Assembly: GCA_026984035.1 (NCBI GenBank) | Contig: JALSSW010000116.1 | Location: forward strand, 1 to 49,388 | Source of the DNA: Planctomycetota bacterium | GTDB taxonomy: Bacteria > Planctomycetota > UBA1135 > GCA-002748355 | Reading direction: 5' to 3' | DNA: 49,388 nt | Part shown: in pieces, positions 7,442-15,628 of the stretch | Layout: each line of letters starts with the position of its first letter | Position numbering within the stretch: position 1 is the first letter of the stretch | Translations under genes and position numbers: made by a program | The notes under the pieces: model-generated | What the model saw: the letters and a program-made list of their open reading frames with translations, nothing else | What the model was told of the DNA's origin: nothing | The model's database searches: none

Positions 7442-8728
7442 ATGACCTCAAAAAGAACAATCTGGCTTTTCCTCATCGAAAGCCTTTTCGTATCTTCAGT
7501 CCTTGCAAAGGGGCCGGAGCTTGGGCAACCCCCCTTCTCTATACAGACAAGCCGGAAGCAGGCCCCCGCCTATAAGCTTTGGCAAGAAGATCTCCGACAA
7601 ATCGCCAGAGAACTTCCCAAGCTCCATAAAAACGCTTTTTTTCGGATTTCAAAACAGAAGTGGTTGGAAATCGTAAACGCATCGATTCAACGAATCGGCC
7701 CAAAAACGGACATCTCGCAATTTACGGCAGAACTCCTAAGAGTTTGCGCAGCGCTCGGGGATGGGCATACCCAGCTTGACTGGACAAAAGCCCACCTCGC
7801 CCAAGTTCCCGTTCACTTCTTCCGTTTTTCAGATGGGGTTTTTGTAACCTTCTTTCCCAAGGACAAGCCGGAGCTCAAAGCCGCAAAGGTTCTTCGTATT
7901 GGGAATCAACCCATAGGGAAAGTTCTTCAACGCCTCAGGTCCTTCATACCAGCCGAAAATGAAGCGTATTTCAGCAATTCAGCAATGCTTTTCTTATCCT
8001 TTCCGAGTCTTCTAAAAGCTTTCGGGATCCAAGGCGATTCCCAAAAACTTAAGATTGGGATCCAAGTCCAAGGTCAGAAGATGGAAGTCGATGTTCAATC
8101 CCTTCCTTTTGGACAAAGACCTAAGGGGGGACTTGCGACCTCGTTCGACAAAATCCCTGTTTTTCTGGGAAGGGCCAGGCAAAAGTATGCCTTCAAACTC
8201 CTTCAAAAGGGTCAAGCTCTTTACTTCCAATACAATCGCTGCAAAGACCTTCGGGGAATGGAACAATTGGTAAAGGAGCTTGCAAAGAAGCTAAGGGATA
8301 AGCACTTAAAAACGTTTATTATCGACCTACGCAGGAACGGTGGGGGGAGTTCACTAGTGATTTCTCCCCTTTTGAGCTTCCTCATTCTGAATAAACACAA
8401 GTGCCTACAAGGAACCCAACTGTATTGCCTTATTGGTCGCAGGACTTTCTCCTCCGCGCTCCTGAATGCAATGACTCTCAAACAGAAGTTCCATGCAATT
8501 TTGGTCGGTGAACCCACAGGAGGTAAACCGAACCACTATGGAGAGATCAAACCCCTTCGCCTTCGTAACTCCCACCTGACTCTTTATTACTCCACCAAGT
8601 TTTTCAAAAGAGTCAAAGGCGACCCGGATTCCTTAATGCCAGACCATGCCATCCCCTTGCTTTCTAAGGAGATCTTTAAAGGAGAAGATGCAGCTCTTCG
8701 CTACTGCCTTGAAGAGAAAGGGAACTGA
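7442..8728 (+). CDS. Secreted S41-family (tail-specific type) serine peptidase
   Basis: 428 residues with a signal peptide (MTSKRTIWLFLIESLFVSSVLA). The C-terminal half has the S41 core: FIIDLRRNGGGSS, then RRTFSSALLNA with the candidate nucleophile Ser337 (or 338), then LVGEPTGGKPNHYGE. The N-terminal half (RELPKLHKNAFFR, GDGHTQLDW) matches the helical lead-in of these enzymes. No clear PDZ domain is visible, so it resembles compact S41 members more than CtpA processing proteases. It should act in the periplasm or outside the cell on peptides or unfolded protein. The substrate is unknown. It lies 14 bases downstream of tex, the same strand pairing suggesting shared transcription. Confidence 0.85.
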   Translation: MTSKRTIWLFLIESLFVSSVLAKGPELGQPPFSIQTSRKQAPAYKLWQEDLRQIARELPKLHKNAFFRISKQKWLEIVNASIQRIGPKTDISQFTAELLRVCAALGDGHTQLDWTKAHLAQVPVHFFRFSDGVFVTFFPKDKPELKAAKVLRIGNQPIGKVLQRLRSFIPAENEAYFSNSAMLFLSFPSLLKAFGIQGDSQKLKIGIQVQGQKMEVDVQSLPFGQRPKGGLATSFDKIPVFLGRARQKYAFKLLQKGQALYFQYNRCKDLRGMEQLVKELAKKLRDKHLKTFIIDLRRNGGGSSLVISPLLSFLILNKHKCLQGTQLYCLIGRRTFSSALLNAMTLKQKFHAILVGEPTGGKPNHYGEIKPLRLRNSHLTLYYSTKFFKRVKGDPDSLMPDHAIPLLSKEIFKGEDAALRYCLEEKGN

Positions 8729-9043
8729 AGGAAGTCAGTGTGCACCTGACAGGATCCAGGGAGAAAGAGAGATAGGGTTTCTGAAAAGAACCCGAGGAGA
8801 GTTAAAGGAATTGGGCAGAACACTGCTCCTTCCGATGGAAACGCATTTTCCACGCCATGGGCCTAGCTTTCCGGTCCTCCTCTGTTAAACTCAGGAAGTT
8901 CCATCATCACCCTTCTGCTGAAAAGGATACAACAAAGCCTCCCAGGTTTCCATCTAGCCTCGGTTTATTCAACTACGTGCTTTCAGAACAAACCGAATTA
9001 AAGGCCTCCCTAAAACCATCCGCAGCTTTCAAAGAGGAACACA
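8729..9043 (+). other. Intergenic region, no gene recognised
   Basis: 315 bases between the S41 peptidase and the ELW-repeat gene. Just after the stop, GTCAG (8734-8738) and CTGAC (8746-8750) form a short hairpin around GTGCAC without a T-run, a poor terminator. Short frames here lack start signals and family resemblance. AGAGGA at 9032-9037 is the ribosome binding site of the next gene. I see no convincing sigma-70 promoter. Confidence 0.5.
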
Positions 9044-12000
9044 ATGCTCTCCCCTAACTTCAAGCCCCTTCATGGGTTTACTCTATCAATGAGTGTCATT
9101 TTCTTTTTCGGAATTCCCCATAGAATTTTTTGCCAAGGGCCTTCTCTCATCCAAGACATCAATCAAACATCTCAAATCCAAGGGGCTTCCTTTCCTAGGA
9201 ATTTCGTAAAAATTGGTGGCCTGACCCTGTTCAAGGCGAGGACCAAGCGTACGGGCGAAGAGATTTTCCGCACAACAGGTTTAACAGGAAGCACCCAGAT
9301 TGTTATCGACCTCACGCCGGGTGCAAAGGGATCGCAGATTGCTCACCTCACTCCATTGGGAAACCAAGTTTTATTTACAGCTATTTCTCAGGATGAAAAA
9401 CCGGGGCTCTGGATAACTGATGGAACTTCCATAGGGACTAAGCTCATCAAAAACATTTTTACTCAAGGAGAGACCAAACCCTCTGACCGTTTCGCCTTGG
9501 CAGGAAAAAAGGTTTATTTTTCGGCCTCACTCACTGGAAGATACAAAACTGACCTCTGGGTCACGGATGGCACTCCCAAGGGAACAAAAGAGGTTTTCAA
9601 ATTTTCTACTTTTAACCCTGGCTTCACTCACCCCACCCACCTGACTCCATTTGGAAACAAGATTGTTTTCCAAGCCTCTCACCTAAAACCCGGCCAATCC
9701 ATTGGCCAGTTTACAGGGAGAGAGCTGTGGATTTCCGATGGCACACCCAAAGGAACTCATCTCATAAAAGATATTCAGCCGGGATTTGGCAGTTCTTTCC
9801 CTAGAAGTATCATCAACCTGGGAAACAAATTTATCTTTATAGCCAATGATGGAACTTCGGGAACGGAGGTATGGGTCTCCGATGGGACTAAAAATGGAAC
9901 TCGGAGACTTAAGGACATCTCTCCAGGTTCACCATCAAGCAACCCTGTTGGTCTTACCAAAGTAGGTTCCAAAGTCTTTTTCCAAGCAAGCACCCCTTCG
10001 CAGGGAACTGAACTTTGGGTAAGCGATGGAACCCAAAATGGCACCAAACTGGTCAAGGATATTTGGCCAGGCCCTTCCGGATCCAATCCTCTTTACCTCT
10101 CAGTCCTTGGAAAGCAGATCCTCTTTTCGGCCCATGAAATAAATACGGGAAGAGAACTCTGGATCAGCAATGGAACCTCGACAGGGACCCAAAGAGTCAA
10201 AGATATTGTCCCAGGGCTTGGAAGTTCTTTTCCCAGAGAAATCGTCGGACTCTCCGCTTCCACAGCTCTCTTTGTTGCTAAAGACTCTGCACATGGGGAC
10301 GAAATTTGGTTCACAGATGGAACCCAAGGGGGAACAAGATTGGTCGTGGACATCTTTCCGGGAAAACGGAGTTCCCATCCAAAAAATCTTTTCCCCTCAT
10401 TTGGGAGAGCTTTCTTTCAGGCTGATGACGGAGCTCATGGAACAGAACTTTGGATCAGCAATGGGTCTTCAAAGGGAACAGGGCTCGTAAAAGATTTGGA
10501 AAATTTAGGAAACGGAACTGCGGACTCGGACCCTACAGAATTCCTTGATCGTTTCGGGAAAAGCATTTTCACGGCGGATGACGGGAAGTCAGGAAAGGAG
10601 CCTTGGGTTACAGACGGAACAAAGCAGGGGACAAAGCGACTTCGGGACATCAACAAAGGGCCTCTGGGTTCATCCCCTGAGGGCTATACCCTCGCAGGGA
10701 GGCTTGTTTTTTTCCGAGCCCAAAATCCAGCACACTCGGCGGAACTTTGGGCGAGTGATGGAACTCCCAAGGGAACTTTTTTGGTAAAAGATATCGCCCC
10801 TGGGGTCTCACAGAGCGCCCCCCACGGCTTCATTGCCCTTGGGAAGAGAGTTCTTTTTGTTGCGAGTCTTTACCAAACCGGAGAAGAACTCTGGATTTCC
10901 GACGGAAGCGCGCAAGGAACAAAGCTGTTGAAGGACATCCAACCAGGACGACCTAGCAGCTTCGCCGGTAACTTTCATCTTTGGAAAGGAAAGGTTTTCT
11001 TTGCAGCAAACGGAGGCATAGAAGGGAGAGAGATGTGGGTCACGGACGGCACAATTTCGGGAACAACCCTACTTAAAGACATCAATTCAGGTCCAGGGCA
11101 TTCTCATCCAAACTTTTTTACTGAAGCCGGGGGAAAGCTCTACTTTCAGGCTTTCAAAAAAAACCTTGGTGCTGAACTTTGGGTTACCGATGGAACCCCA
11201 GCAGGGACAAGGATGGTCCGAGACATCAACTTGGGTACTGGCAGTTCTTCCCCCCACGATTTCATAAAATTTGGCAAAAAGCTTTTCTTCGTAGCAGATG
11301 ATGGAATCAACGGCTTTGAACTTTGGGGAAGTGACGGAACTTCGAAAGGCACCCACATGGTTAAAGACATCTTTCCTGGTGCATACGGGTCGAACCCAAC
11401 CATCCTGGGAAAGATCCAAGGTAGGCTCATTATAAGAGCCAACAATGGAGCTCAAGGGTTTGAGCCTTGGGTGTCTGATGGGACCCTAACTGGCACAAAG
11501 ATGCTCAAGGATATAAACCCGGGGGGCGACTTTTCCTTCCCTCGAGATTTTGTGAAAAGTGGATCGCGCTTTTGCTTTTTTACTGCAACCTCCCAGGCAA
11601 AGGGAACAGAGCTTTGGCGTTCTGATGGAACCCCGGCTGGAACCGTTTTGATGCCAGAGATTCTTCCCGGGTCCCCGAGCTCGTTTCCTAGGGGAACACA
11701 TCTTTCTGGAGGCGCCCTTTTAATGAGCGCTTTCCATCCAAAAACAGGCGAAGAGCTTTTCCGTTTTTCCCCTGGTGCAAATGGACAGAGGGTAGGCTGG
11801 CCATGTAGCACGAGCCCCAATCGTTCACCACAGCTGGAAGTAAGTGACGGCGTCATCGGAAAGAACATGAGTTTTCGGGGATGGGATGCCGCACCCGGGG
11901 CCCTCGGACTTCTTCTCTTAGGTTTTCCCCTCAAAAAAGATCCCTTTCCCTTACCGCAAATTGGGCCGGATTGTTCAAGCTATATCCATCTCCCCGGACT

Positions 12001-12178
12001 TTTGGTTCTCCTTTCCGGCTTTACCATTTCTCCAGGAGGTTCTTGGAACCTGAGCGCTCCGGTCCCCAATCTCTCGGGCCTCAAGGGTCTTAGGCTTGCA
12101 TATCAAGCCCTGTTTCTTTTAAAAGGTTCGGGTAAAAAAGAGATGAGTAATGGCTTTTCCATTACCTTTGGGAATTAG
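9044..12178 (+). CDS. Secreted ELWxxDGTxxGT-repeat protein with planctomycete-type C-terminal module
   Basis: 1044 residues; ATG 9044 has AGAGGA 7 bases upstream and a signal peptide (FTLSMSVIFFFGIPHRIFCQG). From about residue 70 to 890 the protein is built of units of roughly 45-55 residues. Each ends in a motif such as ELWISDGTPKGT followed by LIKDIQPGFGSS and a short beta segment (GNKFIFIANDGTSGTE). I count 16 clear motifs plus a degenerate first unit (EIFRTTGLTGST) and a last one (EEELFRF-like). This pattern suggests a beta-propeller or solenoid. The last 100 residues (CSTSPNRSP ... LSAPVPNLSGLKGLRLAYQ ... SNGFSITFGN) resemble the C-terminal ends of both sugar dehydrogenases in this window. 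Role unknown; surface or extracellular location is inferred. Aromatic and Gly-rich repeat units could bind carbohydrate or protein. Confidence 0.9.
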   Translation: MLSPNFKPLHGFTLSMSVIFFFGIPHRIFCQGPSLIQDINQTSQIQGASFPRNFVKIGGLTLFKARTKRTGEEIFRTTGLTGSTQIVIDLTPGAKGSQIAHLTPLGNQVLFTAISQDEKPGLWITDGTSIGTKLIKNIFTQGETKPSDRFALAGKKVYFSASLTGRYKTDLWVTDGTPKGTKEVFKFSTFNPGFTHPTHLTPFGNKIVFQASHLKPGQSIGQFTGRELWISDGTPKGTHLIKDIQPGFGSSFPRSIINLGNKFIFIANDGTSGTEVWVSDGTKNGTRRLKDISPGSPSSNPVGLTKVGSKVFFQASTPSQGTELWVSDGTQNGTKLVKDIWPGPSGSNPLYLSVLGKQILFSAHEINTGRELWISNGTSTGTQRVKDIVPGLGSSFPREIVGLSASTALFVAKDSAHGDEIWFTDGTQGGTRLVVDIFPGKRSSHPKNLFPSFGRAFFQADDGAHGTELWISNGSSKGTGLVKDLENLGNGTADSDPTEFLDRFGKSIFTADDGKSGKEPWVTDGTKQGTKRLRDINKGPLGSSPEGYTLAGRLVFFRAQNPAHSAELWASDGTPKGTFLVKDIAPGVSQSAPHGFIALGKRVLFVASLYQTGEELWISDGSAQGTKLLKDIQPGRPSSFAGNFHLWKGKVFFAANGGIEGREMWVTDGTISGTTLLKDINSGPGHSHPNFFTEAGGKLYFQAFKKNLGAELWVTDGTPAGTRMVRDINLGTGSSSPHDFIKFGKKLFFVADDGINGFELWGSDGTSKGTHMVKDIFPGAYGSNPTILGKIQGRLIIRANNGAQGFEPWVSDGTLTGTKMLKDINPGGDFSFPRDFVKSGSRFCFFTATSQAKGTELWRSDGTPAGTVLMPEILPGSPSSFPRGTHLSGGALLMSAFHPKTGEELFRFSPGANGQRVGWPCSTSPNRSPQLEVSDGVIGKNMSFRGWDAAPGALGLLLLGFPLKKDPFPLPQIGPDCSSYIHLPGLLVLLSGFTISPGGSWNLSAPVPNLSGLKGLRLAYQALFLLKGSGKKEMSNGFSITFGN
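9405..11646 (+). repeat. Sixteen tandem ELWxxDGTxxGT units
   Basis: Protein-level tandem repeat inside the gene at 9044-12178. The motif positions run LWITDGTSIGT, DLWVTDGTPKGT, ELWISDGTPKGT and so on to ELWRSDGTPAGT. Spacing is mostly 45-55 residues. Substitutions are scattered (DGT to NGT or NGS or DGS; ELW to EPW, EVW, EIW, EMW), so the units are old and diverged, not a recent DNA expansion. Confidence 0.85.
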
Positions 12179-12195
12179 CAAACCCCATTGAAAGT

Positions 12196-12792
12196 ATGAG
12201 CGATCCAAGGTCAGCGATCCTGATCCTCGCCGGAGGAAAATCCTTGAGAATGGGAACCGATAAAACTCGGCTCATTCTTCAAGGCAAACCCCTTCTCCGG
12301 CACTTGGTGGACCGACTCGGTACAGAGGCTTGGGACCTCTTCGTCGCGGGAGGATCCAGCGACCATGGACTTCCAGCCCTCCCTTCCGAGGTTAGGGTAT
12401 TCCCTGACCCAAAACCCAATCAGGGCCCTCTGGCGGCCTTTGCTGGCTTTAGGGACTTCGCAGCCTCCTATGATCGGATCCTCGTGCTCGCCTGCGACCT
12501 TCCCTTTTTCCAGCACACTCATGCCCAAGCCCTCCTGACCCAATCTCAAGAGGATCGCACAAAGGGGACACCCTTTTTTGGATCCCGGGCCAAGGCTTGG
12601 ATCCCCGTGGCTGAGGGGCGAAGGCAGGTGCTGGCAGGGGTTTACACCTCCGGAGCCTTCCTTTTGGCTCAAGAGCTTTTTGCGAAGGGGGAGCGCAAAA
12701 TGCAGTCCTTTCTCGACAAGATTGACTTTGAATTATTGCCTCAGGAGGACGAAAAGCCGTTCCAAAATTGGAACCGGCCCGGGGATCTTTAA
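12196..12792 (+). CDS. mobA: MobA-like molybdenum cofactor guanylyltransferase
   Basis: 198 residues, close to the family's usual 190-200. SAILILAGGKSLRMGTDK is the nucleotide-binding loop of MobA-like nucleotidyltransferases. VFPDPKPNQGPLAAF and the metal-site motif LVLACDLPFF follow in the expected order, and LDKIDFELLPQEDEKPFQNWNRPGDL matches the C-terminal end, where MobA has NxNTPEDL. It would transfer GMP to molybdopterin in the cytoplasm to make the bis-MGD cofactor. That cofactor is often linked to Sec-containing formate dehydrogenases, but no molybdoenzyme is in this window. It starts 17 bases after the ELW gene and ends 3 bases from the convergent HEAT-VWA gene. A related MobA-like transferase with another substrate cannot be excluded. 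Confidence 0.8.
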   Translation: MSDPRSAILILAGGKSLRMGTDKTRLILQGKPLLRHLVDRLGTEAWDLFVAGGSSDHGLPALPSEVRVFPDPKPNQGPLAAFAGFRDFAASYDRILVLACDLPFFQHTHAQALLTQSQEDRTKGTPFFGSRAKAWIPVAEGRRQVLAGVYTSGAFLLAQELFAKGERKMQSFLDKIDFELLPQEDEKPFQNWNRPGDL

Positions 12793-12795
12793 GAC

Positions 12796-14664
12796 CTATT
12801 TACGGAGATACCGTCCCCCCGATCTCCTAGCCACTTCTCGTAGAAGGGGGCTTTCGCGTCCAATTGAAATACAATGGAGGCGGAGAAATCGGCTACGGTT
12901 CCAACGGGTGACCTGATCACGGAGGCGCTTGGGATCGGTGATGGCTCCGACCGTCGGCTCGCCATCGCTCAGGATGTAGATGGTATCAATCTGAGGATCG
13001 GAAAATGCCCGAGCCAAAGCGTCACTCAGGTTTGTAGCACCCAGGGGGCTTGCCTTTTGGACAAAATCCAAAAGCTTCTTGCGGATCCCCTTTTTCCCCA
13101 GCCGAACCAAATGCTTCGCAAAGGGATGCACATCATTGTCAAAGAAGATCAGGTTGATCTTGGCGTCTCGAGAAAGACGAGTCAGGACTCCACGTAATTC
13201 ACGCTGAGCAACCTGCATCCTGGTTTCACCCGTCCCAGATACCTGGCGCATGGATCCACTCACATCTAAAACAAAAGCCACTCGGAGGCTATGCACCGGT
13301 AAACCATAGAAACGAGCACTTGTCGCATCCGCCCCCTTGGACCCAGCTTTTGTTATTTTTCTTGGCTTGGGAGGGAGGACGAAATCTTTTCCCGCTTTGG
13401 CCCACCAACGCTTCCAAGCTAAGGGACTTAAAAAAAAGAAGCGCGTCAAGGAATGGAGGGCTGACTGAAGCTCCTCCTTTTCCCTTCCTTTAGCCTGAGC
13501 CAGAGCATGGATAAGAAGAGGAATACTTGCTTTTCTGCGAAGCTCCTTTGCCAACTTGCAGGCCACGACTTTTAAGCGCCAGTCCGTAGAACTCAGGAGC
13601 CCGGAGAGAAATACGGAGAAGTCCGACAAGCGTCGCTCAGCAGCCAGGCGCAGGGCGAAAACCCGAACATCCACTGGCCCCTTTGTGGCCTGTTCCCGCA
13701 AGAATCCTTGAAAGACCTTTTGAAAGGAAGGGCCTGTGGACCAGAGTGAATCCAAACCCTCTAATGCATCAATCCGATCGGAAACAGCCCCTTTGCGAGC
13801 CTGTGCCAAAAGGACAGGAATGACAAGAGGATCCTTCCGTTGAAGGAGGGATGCCAATGCCACTTTCCTCACCTTGGAACTGGGATCGTGCAGGGCTTTG
13901 CGAAGAGCAGGAATCATGCTGCCCTGATCGGCAAGAACACGTAAGGCAATAGCCCGATAGATTGGGCTTTTGGCCTCCAACAGTTGGTTTGCAGCCACGC
14001 GCAACCCCGGGCGAGCACGCAAAGTCTCCAAGTCGGATTCCCAGGCAAACTCCGCTCGAAGCCCCCCGCGTTCCAACAAGCGACCGAACAAGCCAAGATC
14101 CCCCGGCTTGGCGACCGGGATCAAGGCCCTGAGGATCTCCCCCAAGGTTCCATTGGAAAGCCCCTTTTTCTTAGCTAGATTCCGCAATGCTTTGGCCGCA
14201 GAAGAATCCCCGCGCTTCGCATCCTGGCGGAGAGCTTCTACCGCCAAAGGGGTATAAGCATCGGTACGCGCACGAAGCCGAAAAACATCCACATGAGGGG
14301 TATGAACACCTTCGAGGAGCTTCAGGACTTCGAGCTGCCGGATTCCAGGAAGACGAGCAAGTCCTTCGCGGAACACCTTCCCCGTGATCGGACCCCTCCG
14401 CTCCCCCACCGCCACCAATATTGCCCTGCGCACTTCCCGAAGCTTGGTCTCCTCGAGCAAAGCCTCAAGGACATCCACTCCCGGGCTCTCGGAACGCCCG
14501 GCAAAAAATCGAGCTCCAGCGAGCCTTGCCTCAAAGCTTGGCCCTTTCTCCAATTGGGCGAGGTTCTCCTTGGGGCTTCCCTGAACGATCACCTCTCCCC
14601 TCAAGGAAGGAACAAAGGCAGAAAATAAGACCAAAAGGCAAAGGGATGTGTCAGTTTTCCGCAT
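12796..14664 (-). CDS. Secreted HEAT-repeat protein with C-terminal VWA domain
   Basis: 622 residues from ATG 14664. That start gives a proper signal peptide (MRKTDTSLCLLVLFSAFVPSLRG); the frame is open upstream to ATG 14679 and TTG 14700 inside the preceding gene. Residues 30-420 are helical HEAT-like repeats (ALRKALHDPSSKVRKVALASLL). WKRWW near residue 417 recalls WKSWW in the left-edge protein. A von Willebrand A domain fills about 455-622 with a full MIDAS: LDVSGS, the Thr in LGATNLSDAL, and ILSDGEPT. A metal-dependent ligand-binding scaffold outside the inner membrane is likely. Such proteins are common in planctomycetes, with no settled function. It overlaps the Kdo-kinase-like gene by 14 bases and is probably cotranscribed with it. 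Confidence 0.88.
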   Translation of the reverse strand: MRKTDTSLCLLVLFSAFVPSLRGEVIVQGSPKENLAQLEKGPSFEARLAGARFFAGRSESPGVDVLEALLEETKLREVRRAILVAVGERRGPITGKVFREGLARLPGIRQLEVLKLLEGVHTPHVDVFRLRARTDAYTPLAVEALRQDAKRGDSSAAKALRNLAKKKGLSNGTLGEILRALIPVAKPGDLGLFGRLLERGGLRAEFAWESDLETLRARPGLRVAANQLLEAKSPIYRAIALRVLADQGSMIPALRKALHDPSSKVRKVALASLLQRKDPLVIPVLLAQARKGAVSDRIDALEGLDSLWSTGPSFQKVFQGFLREQATKGPVDVRVFALRLAAERRLSDFSVFLSGLLSSTDWRLKVVACKLAKELRRKASIPLLIHALAQAKGREKEELQSALHSLTRFFFLSPLAWKRWWAKAGKDFVLPPKPRKITKAGSKGADATSARFYGLPVHSLRVAFVLDVSGSMRQVSGTGETRMQVAQRELRGVLTRLSRDAKINLIFFDNDVHPFAKHLVRLGKKGIRKKLLDFVQKASPLGATNLSDALARAFSDPQIDTIYILSDGEPTVGAITDPKRLRDQVTRWNRSRFLRLHCISIGRESPLLREVARRSGGRYLRK

Positions 14665-15469
14665 CGAGAGGTCCGTCATACTTGGGGCGATGGTGGGCAA
14701 TCCGTTGCATCTTAGATGCCACCCTCGCCAAAAGACGCTGAGCAGGGAGATCGCCCTTGGTCATTCCCATACAGGCCAGAAGAAGCTCCTGTATCTCCTC
14801 CCTGCTTCGCCATTCTCGCAGACTATAGGCAAGAGCCGCAAGATCCTTGATCCGACGCCGCCGCCTGAGCGGGCTCCGGATCCGGGCAAGATCGATAAGA
14901 ATGGGTGTCCCCCATGGACGTTCGGGGGGGATGAGGAAGTGACAGGCGTAGAGGTCGCGGTGCTGAAACCCGGCTTCGTGAAGTTTGTAAACGAGGGGGG
15001 CAAGCTCCGTCGACCACCAAGATTCATGGGGCCGCTCACCGGTTCGGAGAACCTCATCCAAGGGGACCGCGCCCGGAACCTCCCGCATCAGGAAGGCCGA
15101 GGGTCCTGCAACCCCCCTCGCAGTCCAAACGGCGGCCAAGCCTTCGGGCACGGGAAGACCCGCGTTCCCCAAGGCCTCAAGGTTCTCCCATTCCACTGCA
15201 GCCGGTGGCTTTCGCCGGGAGACCTTACCGACCTTCCCAGCAAAGGGCCGGTAAACCTTAAGAATCACCCCCCCAATCCCCTCCAGGCAAGCCCTCTCCG
15301 TCCAGCGATGGGGTGTCCTCCTTAAGACTTCTCCACCCAAACCCGAAAAAAGAGCCCCGGGGCCAAGGGAGTCCGGGAGGACCGAAACTCCGCTTGCCAT
15401 AGGCCCAACGCAGACAATCTCGGAGGGAGAACCCTGCTCTACAAATCTTTTGTTTTTAGATCCTTTCAC
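14651..15469 (-). CDS. Lipopolysaccharide kinase-like protein (Kdo/WaaP family)
   Basis: 272 residues from GTG 15469, which has GAGGG just upstream; the nearby ATG at 15484 leads straight into a stop. The protein kinase-like fold is recognisable. GGVILKVYRP holds the ATP-binding Lys, AVEWENLEALGNAGLPVPEGLAA follows, then the catalytic loop FQHRDLYACHFLI (HRD...H in place of HxDxxxxN) and ILIDLARI as the DFG-equivalent. HRDLYxxHFL is the signature of the WaaP/InaA/KdkA group. It probably phosphorylates a core sugar (heptose or Kdo) of lipopolysaccharide at the inner membrane. It supports a typical outer membrane together with the GT9 gene. Confidence 0.85.
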   Translation of the reverse strand: MKGSKNKRFVEQGSPSEIVCVGPMASGVSVLPDSLGPGALFSGLGGEVLRRTPHRWTERACLEGIGGVILKVYRPFAGKVGKVSRRKPPAAVEWENLEALGNAGLPVPEGLAAVWTARGVAGPSAFLMREVPGAVPLDEVLRTGERPHESWWSTELAPLVYKLHEAGFQHRDLYACHFLIPPERPWGTPILIDLARIRSPLRRRRRIKDLAALAYSLREWRSREEIQELLLACMGMTKGDLPAQRLLARVASKMQRIAHHRPKYDGPLDAEN

Positions 15470-15566
15470 TTTCCCTCTTTCATCTGCTTGTGGACCTTAT
15501 CGCAGGGGGATAGATTACCCCGCCTCAATTCAACAGCTGGATTTCCAAGGCAATAAACCTCTGAAC

Positions 15567-15597
15567 CCCTCAAGCCCGAAATTGTCGGTCTTGAGGG
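15567..15597 (+). promoter_or_regulatory. Hairpin in the gdhA leader
   Basis: CCCTCAAG (15567-15574) pairs perfectly with CTTGAGGG (15590-15597). Inside, CCGA and TCGG extend the stem after one mismatch, leaving an AATTG loop. It ends 31 bases before the gdhA ATG and is followed by a run of eight or more G. It may be an operator or an RNA leader structure. No T-run follows, so a terminator is unlikely. Confidence 0.35.
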
Positions 15598-15628
15598 ACC
15601 GGGGGGGGACAAGAAGGACGCTGTAGCG

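Noticed and set aside
9405..11646. Recent DNA-level tandem duplication in the ELW gene
   Set aside because: Units share protein motifs but differ widely at the base level and in length, which speaks for old divergence.
12757..12777. Inverted repeat GTTCCAA-AA-TTGGAAC near the mobA end as a terminator
   Set aside because: It lies inside the coding sequence and no T-run follows.
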